The position numbers were made by a program, and so were the translations under genes. Of a stretch of DNA of 12,288 bases, positions 1-6,978 are shown piece after piece; position 1 is the stretch's first letter, and each line of letters starts with the position of its first letter. The notes under the pieces are model-generated. The model saw nothing but the letters and a program-made list of their open reading frames with translations, made no database searches and was not told where the DNA came from. The DNA comes from Deltaproteobacteria bacterium (GTDB taxonomy: Bacteria > Desulfobacterota > Binatia > Binatales > Binataceae): positions 1 to 12,288 of the forward strand of contig JAJZAG010000078.1 in NCBI GenBank assembly GCA_021799555.1. Direction: 5' to 3'.

Positions 1-440
1 AGGTCGTCGAGGTCCACCGCGATAGCGCACAAAGCGCGCGCTCCGCGCCGCACTTGCGCATCGTCGGCGTGCTCGAAATCGACGCCCTCGACGGTCAGCG
101 TAAGCGCACGCAATCTGCCAAGCCTCTCACGTACCTCCTTGACAAGCGGCCGGGGGAGTTGGCGCTTCAGGCCGACCTTCAAGGAAGTCACCGCTTCCTC
201 GGTCGTAACATGATGTAAGAGCGTCGCCGCGAGGGACTTCCATTCACGTGCGGCCTCGCGCCTGAGCGAACGGTCGGCGGGGTCTCGGGCGAGGATCGCG
301 CCGGCGACTGCGGCGTCGAGCAGATGCGTGCGCATCTGCGAATCCTCGGCTTCGAGCGAACTCAGCGCCGCAATGGCCTGGCTGCGATGATTCGCCCTGC
401 GATGAACCGCAGGGTCGTCTCGATCCGTCATCGTATTCAT
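1..440 (-). CDS. Probable hemerythrin-like (HHE-type) helical protein, C-terminus cut off
   Basis: The reading frame is open from an ATG at 440 down to the left window edge, giving 146 residues with the C-terminus missing. The start is supported by GGGAGG at 446-451, five bases upstream. The protein looks all-helical. A charged N-terminus (1-25) is followed by a helix with His39 (THLLDAA) and a second helix with His76-His77 and Glu81-Glu82 (LLHHVTTEEA). This His / His-x(3-5)-Glu spacing resembles the first two helices of hemerythrin-like domains, which bind a di-iron centre and serve in oxygen, NO or iron sensing or storage. The remaining ligands would lie outside the window, so the family call is a pattern inference. 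The gene is divergent from the secreted protein at 680. It could instead be an unrelated four-helix protein. That it is a gene is fairly sure; the function is not. Confidence 0.55.
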   Translation of the reverse strand, partial: MNTMTDRDDPAVHRRANHRSQAIAALSSLEAEDSQMRTHLLDAAVAGAILARDPADRSLRREAAREWKSLAATLLHHVTTEEAVTSLKVGLKRQLPRPLVKEVRERLGRLRALTLTVEGVDFEHADDAQVRRGARALCAIAVDLDD

Positions 441-679
441 TGTTACCTCCCTGGACTGGTTGGCCGCGCAAATCGAGGCTAGCCACCACCCGCTTCAGAG
501 CGACAGCATCGCCCGTGCCAGTAACTGGACCCGCTAGATGCGTCTTTTGACTATCGATTGTCTCGAATTGGCGCGGCGCTCGCTCGCGCGATGGCGCGAT
601 CGGAGCCATTGGAGCGGCGCTCAGCGTCTGAGATGCGCCGTAAAGCACGATTTCCGGTCAATTGTAGAATGGACCAAAG
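441..679. other. Divergent intergenic region with an 11-bp palindrome
   Basis: This 239-bp stretch separates two divergent genes and must hold both promoters. It contains the palindrome CCAGTAACTGG at 518-528, 77 bp upstream of the minus-strand start, which could be an operator. TAGAAT at 665-670 matches five of six -10 consensus bases for the plus-strand gene, but no good -35 lies at the right distance. An open minus-strand frame crosses the region but is out of frame with the truncated gene and has no clear ribosome site, so I do not call it. Confidence 0.3.
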
Positions 680-1459
680 ATGCTTATACTGATGTTGATG
701 CGCCGGATTGTTAACGCCGCGATTTTTCTCTTGCTGGCGATTACCTCAGGGTCGTGCTTGCAGCCGCCGACTTCGGGTGGACTCGCTTCGCCGATCGGTT
801 CGAGCGGCTTCGGATCGCCCAATCAGGCGCAGATGACCTACACGCCGCACCCGAATCCGCCACCGCTCCAGAATGCGACCGTCGATCAGTCAAAGAGCCA
901 GGCGCTCACAACCTATCTGAAAGACCATCGCCTCCCTCTGGTTGGTGCTCAGGTATTGGAAGCCCCCGACGGCCAGCGCCAAGTGATTCTCTTCGGCTAT
1001 GTAGCCAGCGGATACGGAAAGCAGGACGCGGAAAACAAAGTTCAAACCTATCTCCAGGACGCCAACGTTTCAATCGTAAACCGAATCACGATTCAGCCTG
1101 AGCTTGCGAGCAGCGGCGCGAGCCCGAGCGCATCGCCCTCGGGCAGCAGCTCCGCGTCGTCGTCGGGCAGCTACTATGATCCATCGCTCGGCAACGCCCA
1201 GCAGTACCAGCAGCAATCCGCACAGGATCCTTACTCTAGTTATCAGTCGTATCAGTCACAAAGTTCGGGTCCGAGCATGCTGAGCACAATTATTCCGATG
1301 CTCGGGATTTTCGGCGGATCGTTCGGCGGGGGCGGAATGATGGGCGGACCGTTCGGCGGCTTCGGAACCGGTTACAGCCCCTATGGCGGCTACGGCTACC
1401 CAGCCTACCCTCCCTCGCCGGGAATAGGATTCGGAGCGCCCTACCCGCCTTATCCTTGA
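680..1459 (+). CDS. Exported (possible lipoprotein) protein with BON-like domain and Ser/Tyr/Gly-rich tail
   Basis: A 259-residue protein with a hydrophobic leader (1-25) ending in Cys26 (ITSGSC). The -3 residue is Ser, so this is a poor lipobox; signal peptidase I export is also possible. Residues 69-142 resemble a BON-like domain, a small alpha/beta fold of periplasmic and outer-membrane-associated proteins thought to bind phospholipid. They include a beta strand QVILFGYVAS, a helix DAENKVQTYLQD, and a final strand VNRITIQPEL. The rest is low complexity: a Ser/Ala/Pro linker (143-166), a Tyr/Gln/Ser-rich part (166-197), a Gly/Met/Phe-rich hydrophobic part (200-229) and a Gly/Tyr/Pro-rich end. 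Such tails suggest a cell-surface, matrix or aggregating protein. Start choice among Met1, Met5 and Met7 is open because no strong ribosome site is visible. It is convergent with lptB, whose stop lies 38 bp away. Function unknown. Confidence 0.7.
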   Translation: MLILMLMRRIVNAAIFLLLAITSGSCLQPPTSGGLASPIGSSGFGSPNQAQMTYTPHPNPPPLQNATVDQSKSQALTTYLKDHRLPLVGAQVLEAPDGQRQVILFGYVASGYGKQDAENKVQTYLQDANVSIVNRITIQPELASSGASPSASPSGSSSASSSGSYYDPSLGNAQQYQQQSAQDPYSSYQSYQSQSSGPSMLSTIIPMLGIFGGSFGGGGMMGGPFGGFGTGYSPYGGYGYPAYPPSPGIGFGAPYPPYP

Positions 1460-1497
1460 TTAGTAGACGCCCTTGCGGATCCGCTCCGCGCGGTCGG

Positions 1498-2286
1498 TCA
1501 TTCGGCCAGCTTGAAGCGCTCGCCCAGAAAGACTTGCCGCACTTGATCGCTGGCGACGATTGCGTCCGGGGGGCCTTCGATCAGGATTTTTCCACCATGA
1601 ATGACGTAAGCGCGGTCAATAATGGAAAGAGCCGCATGAACGTTGTGATCCGACATTAAGATTCCGATTCCGCGCTCGCGCAAGTAAGAAATGATCCTCT
1701 GAATCTCGAGAACTGTAATCGGATCGATTCCAGCGAACGGCTCGTCGAGACATAAGAAAGAAGGATTCAGAACCAGCGCCCGTGTAATCTCGACCTTGCG
1801 GCGCTCGCCTCCCGAGAGCACTCCCGCCTTCGAGTTGCGTAGCCGAGCGATATCCAACTCGTCGAGGAGCGACTGAAGCCGGCTTTCGCGCTCCTCCTGA
1901 GTAAGCGGCAACGTTTCAAGCACCGCAAGCAGGTTCTGCTCGACAGTCAGCTTGCGGAACACGGAAGGTTCCTGTGGCAAGTATGAAATTCCCAGCCGCG
2001 CGCGTTGATAGAGCGGCAATGTCGTAATTTCCTCTTCGCCCAAAAAGACTTGGCCGCGATCAGGCTTAACCAGCCCGACCAGCATATAAAACGTAGTGGT
2101 CTTGCCAGCTCCGTTCGGGCCCAGCATCCCGACCACTTCGCCCGGATCGACATGCACCCCGACTCCGTCCACAACGGTGCGAGCGCCGTAAATCTTCGTG
2201 AGCCCCTCGCCGCGCAGGATATCCTGGGCGGGAGAACCGAGCGCATTGGGGCGTCCCCGTGGACGGAGTTGTTCAACTTTAGCCAT
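1498..2286 (-). CDS. lptB: LPS export ABC transporter ATP-binding protein LptB
   Basis: A 262-residue cytoplasmic ATPase of the LptB2FG complex, which extracts lipopolysaccharide from the inner membrane and drives it along the LptC-LptA-LptD bridge. Visible motifs are Walker A GPNGAGKT (56-63), Q-loop Gln105 in YLPQEPSVFRKL, signature LSGGERRKVE (157-166), Walker B FLCLDEP with Asp181 and Glu182, D-loop AGID, and switch His214 in SDHNVHA. The Q-loop and DHNV segments are typical of LptB rather than of the related branched-chain amino acid ATPases. About 20 residues precede the ABC fold, making it slightly longer than the usual ~241. A later start is possible, but no internal Met sits at the domain edge. 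The usual lptC, lptA and rpoN neighbours are absent, so the partners must be encoded elsewhere. It is divergent from the glycosylase gene, 56 bp away. Confidence 0.93.
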   Translation of the reverse strand: MAKVEQLRPRGRPNALGSPAQDILRGEGLTKIYGARTVVDGVGVHVDPGEVVGMLGPNGAGKTTTFYMLVGLVKPDRGQVFLGEEEITTLPLYQRARLGISYLPQEPSVFRKLTVEQNLLAVLETLPLTQEERESRLQSLLDELDIARLRNSKAGVLSGGERRKVEITRALVLNPSFLCLDEPFAGIDPITVLEIQRIISYLRERGIGILMSDHNVHAALSIIDRAYVIHGGKILIEGPPDAIVASDQVRQVFLGERFKLAE

Positions 2287-2321
2287 CGGTTACCATCGAG
2301 GATGATACGCCAAGCGAAATT

Positions 2322-2329
2322 ATTATATT
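2322..2329. promoter_or_regulatory. Overlapping -10 elements for divergent lptB and glycosylase genes
   Basis: The 56-bp gap between the two starts contains an AT-rich island unlike the surrounding DNA. Read on the minus strand, 2327-2322 is a perfect TATAAT facing lptB. Read on the plus strand, 2324-2329 is TATATT (five of six matches) facing the glycosylase gene and would give a leader of only a few bases. No clear -35 hexamer is present for either, so this rests on the -10 match and position only. Confidence 0.35.
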
Positions 2330-2342
2330 CTTTTTCCCGAGG

Positions 2343-2969
2343 ATGAAACGTAGACCCGCACTAAAATCCGCCAGTGTAAAGCTGCCGCGTGAATTTTACC
2401 TCCAGCCCGTGCTGACCGTCGCCAGACAAGCGATCGGTAAAGTCCTCGTACACCGCACTCCCGAAGGCGAGGCTGCCGGTCGCATCGTCGAAGCCGAAGC
2501 CTATCGCGGCCCGCAGGATCGGGCCTCGCACAGTTCGCGCGGACTCACCCGCCGCACAGCCGCGATGTTCGGCCCACCCGGCCACGCGTACGTGTATTTG
2601 CTATACGGCGTCAGCTGGGCGATGAACCTCGTGGTCGCGCTTGAGGGTACACCGCACGCGGTGCTGATTCGCGCGATAGAACCTGTGCGCGGCCTTGAAC
2701 TGATGGAGCGGAGGCGCGGCTTGAGCGCAACCGCGCGCGAACTGACCAATGGCCCGGGAAAGCTCACCCAGGCGCTCGGAATCACCGGGGCGCAATATGG
2801 TTTCGATCTGTGCGGTGACTCGCTCTTCCTGGAAACTTCGGCTCACCCGCGCGCACGCATCGGACGCTCGCCTCGTATCAATGTCGAATCATCCGGCGAA
2901 TGGGCCGCAAGACCGTGGCGATTTTATGAGCGCGGAAATCGTTACGTCTCGGTCCGTCCGCGAGATTAA
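2343..2969 (+). CDS. mpg: DNA-3-methyladenine glycosylase (AAG/MPG family)
   Basis: A 208-residue base-excision repair enzyme that cleaves the N-glycosidic bond of alkylated or deaminated purines such as 3-methyladenine, leaving an abasic site. The AAG/MPG fold is recognised from GRIVEAEAYRGPQDRASHS, where Glu52, Tyr54 and His63 match human AAG Glu125, Tyr127 and His136. Glu125 is the general base and the other two residues line the nucleotide pocket. Further conserved segments are MFGPPGHAYVYLLYG (75-89), the following WAMN, and LTNGPGKLTQALGI. The length is typical for bacterial members. The start has only a GAGG directly next to the ATG, so initiation may be leaderless or inefficient; no alternative in-frame Met precedes the conserved core. 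It stands alone on this strand and converges with the MFS gene 21 bp downstream. No alkylation-response operator is visible. Confidence 0.93.
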   Translation: MKRRPALKSASVKLPREFYLQPVLTVARQAIGKVLVHRTPEGEAAGRIVEAEAYRGPQDRASHSSRGLTRRTAAMFGPPGHAYVYLLYGVSWAMNLVVALEGTPHAVLIRAIEPVRGLELMERRRGLSATARELTNGPGKLTQALGITGAQYGFDLCGDSLFLETSAHPRARIGRSPRINVESSGEWAARPWRFYERGNRYVSVRPRD

Positions 2970-2990
2970 GCCATTTCCAAAGCTGCGATC

Positions 2991-4235
2991 TCAACTTGCG
3001 GCGCTCTGCTCATCCGGCGGCAACACGTGACGGAATTGGCGTAGCAACAGTAAGTCGTAGATCAGCTTGAGCGAACCGGCGCAAATCAGCGGCCATCCAA
3101 ACACCGAATAATCCAGCATCAAGCCCGCTGGAAGCGGAGAAAACGCCGAGGCGAGACCGCGTGGTACGTTCGTCACGCCAGCAGCCGCGGCGCGCTCCTC
3201 GGGCGGCACCACCGCCATCACATACGATTGCCGCGCCGGCACGTCCATCGAGGAGAGTAGCGCGCGCAAAAGGAGCAGCGCAATCACCAGGTGCAGATTC
3301 GGCGCGATCCCGGCCAAAATCAGGCACGCGTTGGCCGGCAGATGCGTGAACACCATCGTGTTGATTCTTCCGAAACGCGCCGCGATCAACGATGAAGCAA
3401 ATTGAGACAGCGCTCCGCAAAGTCCGGCGAAGAAGAAGAACGAACCCGCCGCCGCCACCGACATATCGAAACGCTTGAACAACCACAGAGCGAGAAGCGA
3501 CTGGACCGTGAATCCTCCGCCGAACGAATCGAGGCTGAACAGGGCCGAGAGCTTGAGCACTATCGCGCGTGATCTTTCCAGCGGCCTCCTGGCCGGCGCC
3601 GATGGAGCCGCCTCAATTTCCGGGCTTAGCGAGGCGTACAATATCGCGGCAATCACGGCGATTGCAGAATAAACGAAAAACCCCGAACGATACGCCCCAG
3701 CAAGCGTCCATCCGAGCCGCTTCACAAACATCGTTGGCAGTCCGCTCGCCAGCGCGCCGAACGCACCCGCAAATGCGCCGCCGACGTTATATATTGCGAA
3801 TGCCGCCGTCAAATCCGATGGATCGATCGTCTCGGCAAGAGATGCCTGCTCGACCGGCAAAAACAGACTAACATCGCCAGCGGACGGATTGAGCGTACCG
3901 ATAATGGCGACTGCGAAAATCATCCAGAAACCGCGCGCGAATCCGAATCCGATCCCCGTTGCGAACATCAACGCCGCGGCGGCGAGCAGGACCGGCTTTC
4001 GTCCGATCCGATGACTCGTCAGCCCGACCCATAGCGTGAGTGCCGCGGAACCAAACAGAGTTCCGAAAACAACTACACCGACCTGCGTCGAGGAAAACCC
4101 GAGGGCGAGCAAATAACTCGGCAAGAGAACGCTGACAAGCCCGTCGGCAAAACCGCGCATCGAGCGCGTGGTCAGCAGCCGGCGTGAATCCGCAGTCGCG
4201 CTCTTGGGATACCATCGCCGCGATAGTTTTGCCAT
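2991..4235 (-). CDS. Major facilitator superfamily transporter
   Basis: A 414-residue inner-membrane protein with about twelve hydrophobic segments in two six-helix halves joined by a polar loop near residues 207-228 (rich in Pro, Ala and Arg). The MFS loop 2-3 signature is present as GLTSHRIGRK (71-80), but the usual acidic residue (Gly-x3-Asp-Arg) is His75, an atypical substitution. The equivalent loop in the second half is AARFGRINT. The overall look is that of a small-molecule or drug efflux permease, but the substrate cannot be told. The start at 4235 has no strong ribosome site; Met26, just before the first membrane segment, is an alternative. It lies downstream of and in the same direction as the thiolase and LLM oxidoreductase genes, but a 215-bp gap with a hairpin suggests its own promoter. 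Family sure, substrate unknown. Confidence 0.85.
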   Translation of the reverse strand: MAKLSRRWYPKSATADSRRLLTTRSMRGFADGLVSVLLPSYLLALGFSSTQVGVVVFGTLFGSAALTLWVGLTSHRIGRKPVLLAAAALMFATGIGFGFARGFWMIFAVAIIGTLNPSAGDVSLFLPVEQASLAETIDPSDLTAAFAIYNVGGAFAGAFGALASGLPTMFVKRLGWTLAGAYRSGFFVYSAIAVIAAILYASLSPEIEAAPSAPARRPLERSRAIVLKLSALFSLDSFGGGFTVQSLLALWLFKRFDMSVAAAGSFFFFAGLCGALSQFASSLIAARFGRINTMVFTHLPANACLILAGIAPNLHLVIALLLLRALLSSMDVPARQSYVMAVVPPEERAAAAGVTNVPRGLASAFSPLPAGLMLDYSVFGWPLICAGSLKLIYDLLLLRQFRHVLPPDEQSAAS

Positions 4236-4399
4236 CAGGGATTCTTAAGGACAATTTGTTGGCTGAAGTTTCTAGCGCGCGAACCGCAGGTGCAGGGACA
4301 GGAAACGCGCGAGTGAACAACGGCACGGCGGACGCCCAAACCTATGACACCGAAGCGGCACCGGTTCAATTACACGTCCAGCGCTTGTCGAAGCCAGAT

Positions 4400-4433
4400 G
4401 GATCGGCACGGCGAAATTGCCCCTCGCCGATCC
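4400..4433 (-). terminator. Possible hairpin downstream of the LLM oxidoreductase gene
   Basis: A perfect 8-bp inverted repeat, GGATCGGC at 4400-4407 and GCCGATCC at 4426-4433, with an 18-base loop. It begins 17 bases past the stop of the minus-strand oxidoreductase gene, where a terminator or mRNA-stabilising hairpin would sit. No T-run follows on the minus strand, so it is not a standard intrinsic terminator. The rest of the 215-bp gap (4236-4450) shows no gene. Confidence 0.3.
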
Positions 4434-4450
4434 ACGATCGCGCTGGTTGC

Positions 4451-5476
4451 CTACAGAAATGCTTCCGCTACGACCCGGATCGCATTGGCGTCGCCGCCGA
4501 TCAGCAGCGTGGTTGCCTTGCTTTTCTTCCACGCGGCCGCGCGCTCGATGATTCGCTCGCGCGGGCCGACCAGCGACAAGTCGTCGACGAGCGCGTCGGG
4601 AACCGCGGCGACCGCCTCCTGACGCTTACCACCAAGAAACAGATCCTGAATTTTTTCCGCGTCGCCAGCCCATCCTTGGCGGCTCACGTGATCGGTGTAA
4701 AAGTTCTTACCCCGGGCACCCATGCCTCCGACGTAGAGCGCGATCCCGGGCTTGAGAGAATCGCGTGCGGCCTGCACATCCTTGTTGACGACGACATTGA
4801 CGGAGACTGCGACTTCAAAATTATTCCATCCCTTGCCGCCTCCAGCCTTGCGGAACCCAGCCTCTAGATGCGGCGTGAATGTTTCGAGTCCTTTGGGCGT
4901 CGTCCAGACAGGAATGAATCCGTCGGCGATTTCGGCCGCGGTTTCGACCCCCTTCGGGGAGATCGTCGCCGTGTAGATCGGGATATCTGTGCGGCCATGC
5001 AAAATGCTGCGCAGCGGCTTGCCGAGACCGGAGGCACCCGGTCCCTTGTAGGGGAGCTGATAATACTCGCCCTGGAACTCGACCGGCTTTTCGCGCCGGA
5101 AGATCTCGCGCATAACGGCGATATACTCGCGCGTGCGCTTCAGTGGTTTGCCGTAGGCGACGCCGTGCCAACCTTCGATCACTTGCGGTCCCGAAGGTCC
5201 AAGGCCGACGATCATTCTGCCGCCGGAGAGCTGATCGACCGTCATCGCCTGCATCGCGCACATCGCGGGCGTGCGCGCCGGCATCTGCATGATCGCGGTG
5301 CCGAGTTTAATCTTGCTGGTCTGCGCCGAGATCCACGCAAGCGGAGTGATCGCGTCGCTGCCCCACGCTTCGGCGGTCCACACCGAATCATAGCCGAGCG
5401 CCTCCGCTTCCTTGATTCTCTCGATATCGATTCGGATCTGCGGTCCAAATCCCGCCGCCATCGTTCCCAGTTTCAT
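4451..5476 (-). CDS. LLM class F420-dependent oxidoreductase, Rv3520c-like
   Basis: A 341-residue protein of the bacterial luciferase-like (LLM) family, a TIM-barrel flavin or deazaflavin (F420) enzyme. Family features seen are the N-terminal strand MKLGTMAAGFGPQ, TAEAWGSDAITPLAW (34-48), IKLGTAIMQMPARTPAMCAM, a DQLSGGRMIVGLGPSGPQV segment, and KPLKRTREYI. This series matches the group annotated as the Rv3520c family of probable F420-dependent oxidoreductases, which probably move a hydride to or from an organic substrate. The substrate is unknown, and FMN use cannot be excluded without a structure. A GGGAG at 5486-5490 supports the start. It lies 50 bp behind the thiolase gene on the same strand and is likely cotranscribed. 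Pairing with a thiolase suggests a role in degrading lipid-like or alicyclic compounds; that is inference. Confidence 0.85.
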   Translation of the reverse strand: MKLGTMAAGFGPQIRIDIERIKEAEALGYDSVWTAEAWGSDAITPLAWISAQTSKIKLGTAIMQMPARTPAMCAMQAMTVDQLSGGRMIVGLGPSGPQVIEGWHGVAYGKPLKRTREYIAVMREIFRREKPVEFQGEYYQLPYKGPGASGLGKPLRSILHGRTDIPIYTATISPKGVETAAEIADGFIPVWTTPKGLETFTPHLEAGFRKAGGGKGWNNFEVAVSVNVVVNKDVQAARDSLKPGIALYVGGMGARGKNFYTDHVSRQGWAGDAEKIQDLFLGGKRQEAVAAVPDALVDDLSLVGPRERIIERAAAWKKSKATTLLIGGDANAIRVVAEAFL

Positions 5477-5526
5477 CCTCGCATTCTCCCTAAAATTAAT
5501 AGTGGCGCCTGCCCCACAATGCGCTG

Positions 5527-6711
5527 CTAAGCTACTTCAAACAGTCCAGCCGCACCCATCCCACCGCCAACGCACATTGTAACGACAACATATTTTGCGC
5601 CGCGGCGCTTGCCCTCGATAAGCGCGTGTCCAGTCATGCGAGAACCGCTCATGCCATACGGATGGCCGATCGAGATCGCGCCGCCGTTGACGTTGAGCCG
5701 TTCGTCGGGAATCTTGAGTTGGTCGCGGCAGTAGATAACCTGGCACGCGAAGGCTTCGTTGAGTTCCCACAGTCCGATATCGTCCATCTTAAGGCCGTTT
5801 CGTTCGAGGAGTTTGGGCACCGCGAACACCGGACCAATTCCCATTTCGTCCGGCTCGCATCCGGCCACCGCCATTCCACGGTAGATGCCGAGCGCGCTCA
5901 GGCCTCGTTGCTCGGCGAGCTTGCGCTCCATCAGTACGCAGACCGACGCACCGTCGGATAGCTGGCTCGCATTACCGGCAGTTATGAAGCCGCCCGGACC
6001 TTTCACGGGGGGCAGAGCGGCGAGTCCGGCCAGCGTCGTGCCAGGCCGATTGCATTCATCGCGCTCGAGAGTAATTTGCTGACGTGAGCTCTCGCCAGTC
6101 TTCCTATCCTCGAATTTTTTCGTAACCGTCGTCGCGACGATCTCATCGTTGAATTTTCCAGCCTGCTGCGCCGCAAAGGTGCGTTCCTGACTCTTAAAGG
6201 AATACTCGTCCTGCGCCTCGCGCGAGATTTTGTAGCGCTTCGAAACAACCTCGGCCGTGTCGATCATCGACATGTAAACTGCAGGTGCGTTCTTGAGCAC
6301 CAGCGGATCACCCGAGCGGAAATTGTTCATGTGAGAGTTTTGCACGAGACTAATCGATTCGACGCCGCCCGCTACGACGATTCGCATCCCGTCGGCCATG
6401 ATCTGCTTTGCGCCCATCGAGATGCTCATCAATCCCGACGAGCACTGCCGATCGACGCTCTGCCCCGCAACGCTGACCGGCAGTCCCGCCGCAACTGCGC
6501 ATTGGCGCGCAATGTTGAAGCCCTGGGTGCCCTGCTGCAGCGCGGCGCCCATGATCAGGTCGTCAACTTCTCCCGGTTCGACTCGCGCGCGCTTGAGCGC
6601 CTCACGAATGATCGGTGCTGCCATCGAGGGCGACTCGATATCGTTGAATGCACCGCGATATGCTTTGCCGATCGGCGTGCGTGCCGTTGCCACTATTACA
6701 GCTTCTCTCAT
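5527..6711 (-). CDS. Thiolase family protein (acetyl-CoA acetyltransferase / 3-ketoacyl-CoA thiolase)
   Basis: A 394-residue cytoplasmic thiolase that either cleaves 3-ketoacyl-CoA with CoA in beta-oxidation or condenses two acetyl-CoA. All catalytic elements are present: nucleophile Cys90 in DRQCSSGLMS, the NEAFA motif, His350 in GHPYGMSGSR, and Cys380 in MCVGGGMGAAG. The N-terminal MREAVIVATARTPIGK is the standard thiolase opening. The open frame extends 34 codons further upstream to 6813, but that part is arginine- and proline-rich and unlike the family. The start at 6711 has a good AAGGAG site, so I chose it. The gene is first in a minus-strand pair with the LLM oxidoreductase and is divergent from the sulfatase operon. 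The direction of the reaction is not readable; the catabolic neighbours favour degradation. Confidence 0.93.
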   Translation of the reverse strand: MREAVIVATARTPIGKAYRGAFNDIESPSMAAPIIREALKRARVEPGEVDDLIMGAALQQGTQGFNIARQCAVAAGLPVSVAGQSVDRQCSSGLMSISMGAKQIMADGMRIVVAGGVESISLVQNSHMNNFRSGDPLVLKNAPAVYMSMIDTAEVVSKRYKISREAQDEYSFKSQERTFAAQQAGKFNDEIVATTVTKKFEDRKTGESSRQQITLERDECNRPGTTLAGLAALPPVKGPGGFITAGNASQLSDGASVCVLMERKLAEQRGLSALGIYRGMAVAGCEPDEMGIGPVFAVPKLLERNGLKMDDIGLWELNEAFACQVIYCRDQLKIPDERLNVNGGAISIGHPYGMSGSRMTGHALIEGKRRGAKYVVVTMCVGGGMGAAGLFEVA

Positions 6712-6717
6712 TCGAGG

Positions 6718-6723
6718 CTCCTT
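6718..6723 (-). promoter_or_regulatory. Ribosome binding site fixing the thiolase start
   Basis: AAGGAG on the minus strand, six bases before the ATG at 6711. It favours this start over the in-frame ATG at 6813. Confidence 0.7.
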
Positions 6724-6816
6724 GGCTTCCGCGCCGCCGCTCGGGCGCGGCGCGGAGGGGAAATGCTGATCCGCATAGTGTCGCCACGGCGGGGATTTGG
6801 CAACCGCTCGCAACTA

Positions 6817-6843
6817 TTGACATGCCGGATGTCACTATGTAAC
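6817..6843 (+). promoter_or_regulatory. Candidate promoter with embedded palindromic operator upstream of the sulfatase gene
   Basis: TTGACA at 6817-6822 is a perfect -35 hexamer. TGTAAC at 6838-6843 is a four-of-six -10 at a short 15-bp spacing. An interrupted palindrome, TGACAT then five bases then ATGTCA (6818-6834), lies over the -35 and spacer. A palindrome here is where a TetR-type repressor would bind, and a TetR gene ends the downstream operon. It is about 107 bp from the thiolase start and 145 bp from the sulfatase start, so it could serve both directions. The promoter itself is weakly supported; the palindrome is directly visible. Confidence 0.4.
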
Positions 6844-6978
6844 GGTCACCGCCGGTGGCCTGAAATCATATCGCAATAGCCGACCCGGCGCGCGCGAGTC
6901 CACGCCCGACCGCCGTCGCCACGAACTATTGCACGCGGTGGCGGACATAACGTTCGCGGACGGAAAAGGGAGTCTGTA

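Noticed and set aside
244..648. Minus-strand open frame of 134 codons upstream of and overlapping the truncated gene
   Set aside because: It is out of frame with the better-supported frame that begins at 440 with a good ribosome site, and its product is Arg-rich with no domain.
4184..5530. Two long plus-strand open frames antisense to the LLM oxidoreductase gene
   Set aside because: The opposite strand encodes a conserved enzyme; the products here are Arg/Asp-rich without domains or ribosome sites.
6712..6813. N-terminal extension of the thiolase to an upstream ATG
   Set aside because: The extension does not resemble thiolases, while the inner ATG has AAGGAG and the standard family N-terminus.
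6812..6931. Direct repeat AACTATTG at 6812-6819 and 6924-6931, and a CGCCAC/GTGGCG stem at 6917-6943
   Set aside because: One shared 8-mer in 267 bp is expected by chance about as often as not, and the six-bp stem with a 15-base loop is weak; neither supports a separate feature.
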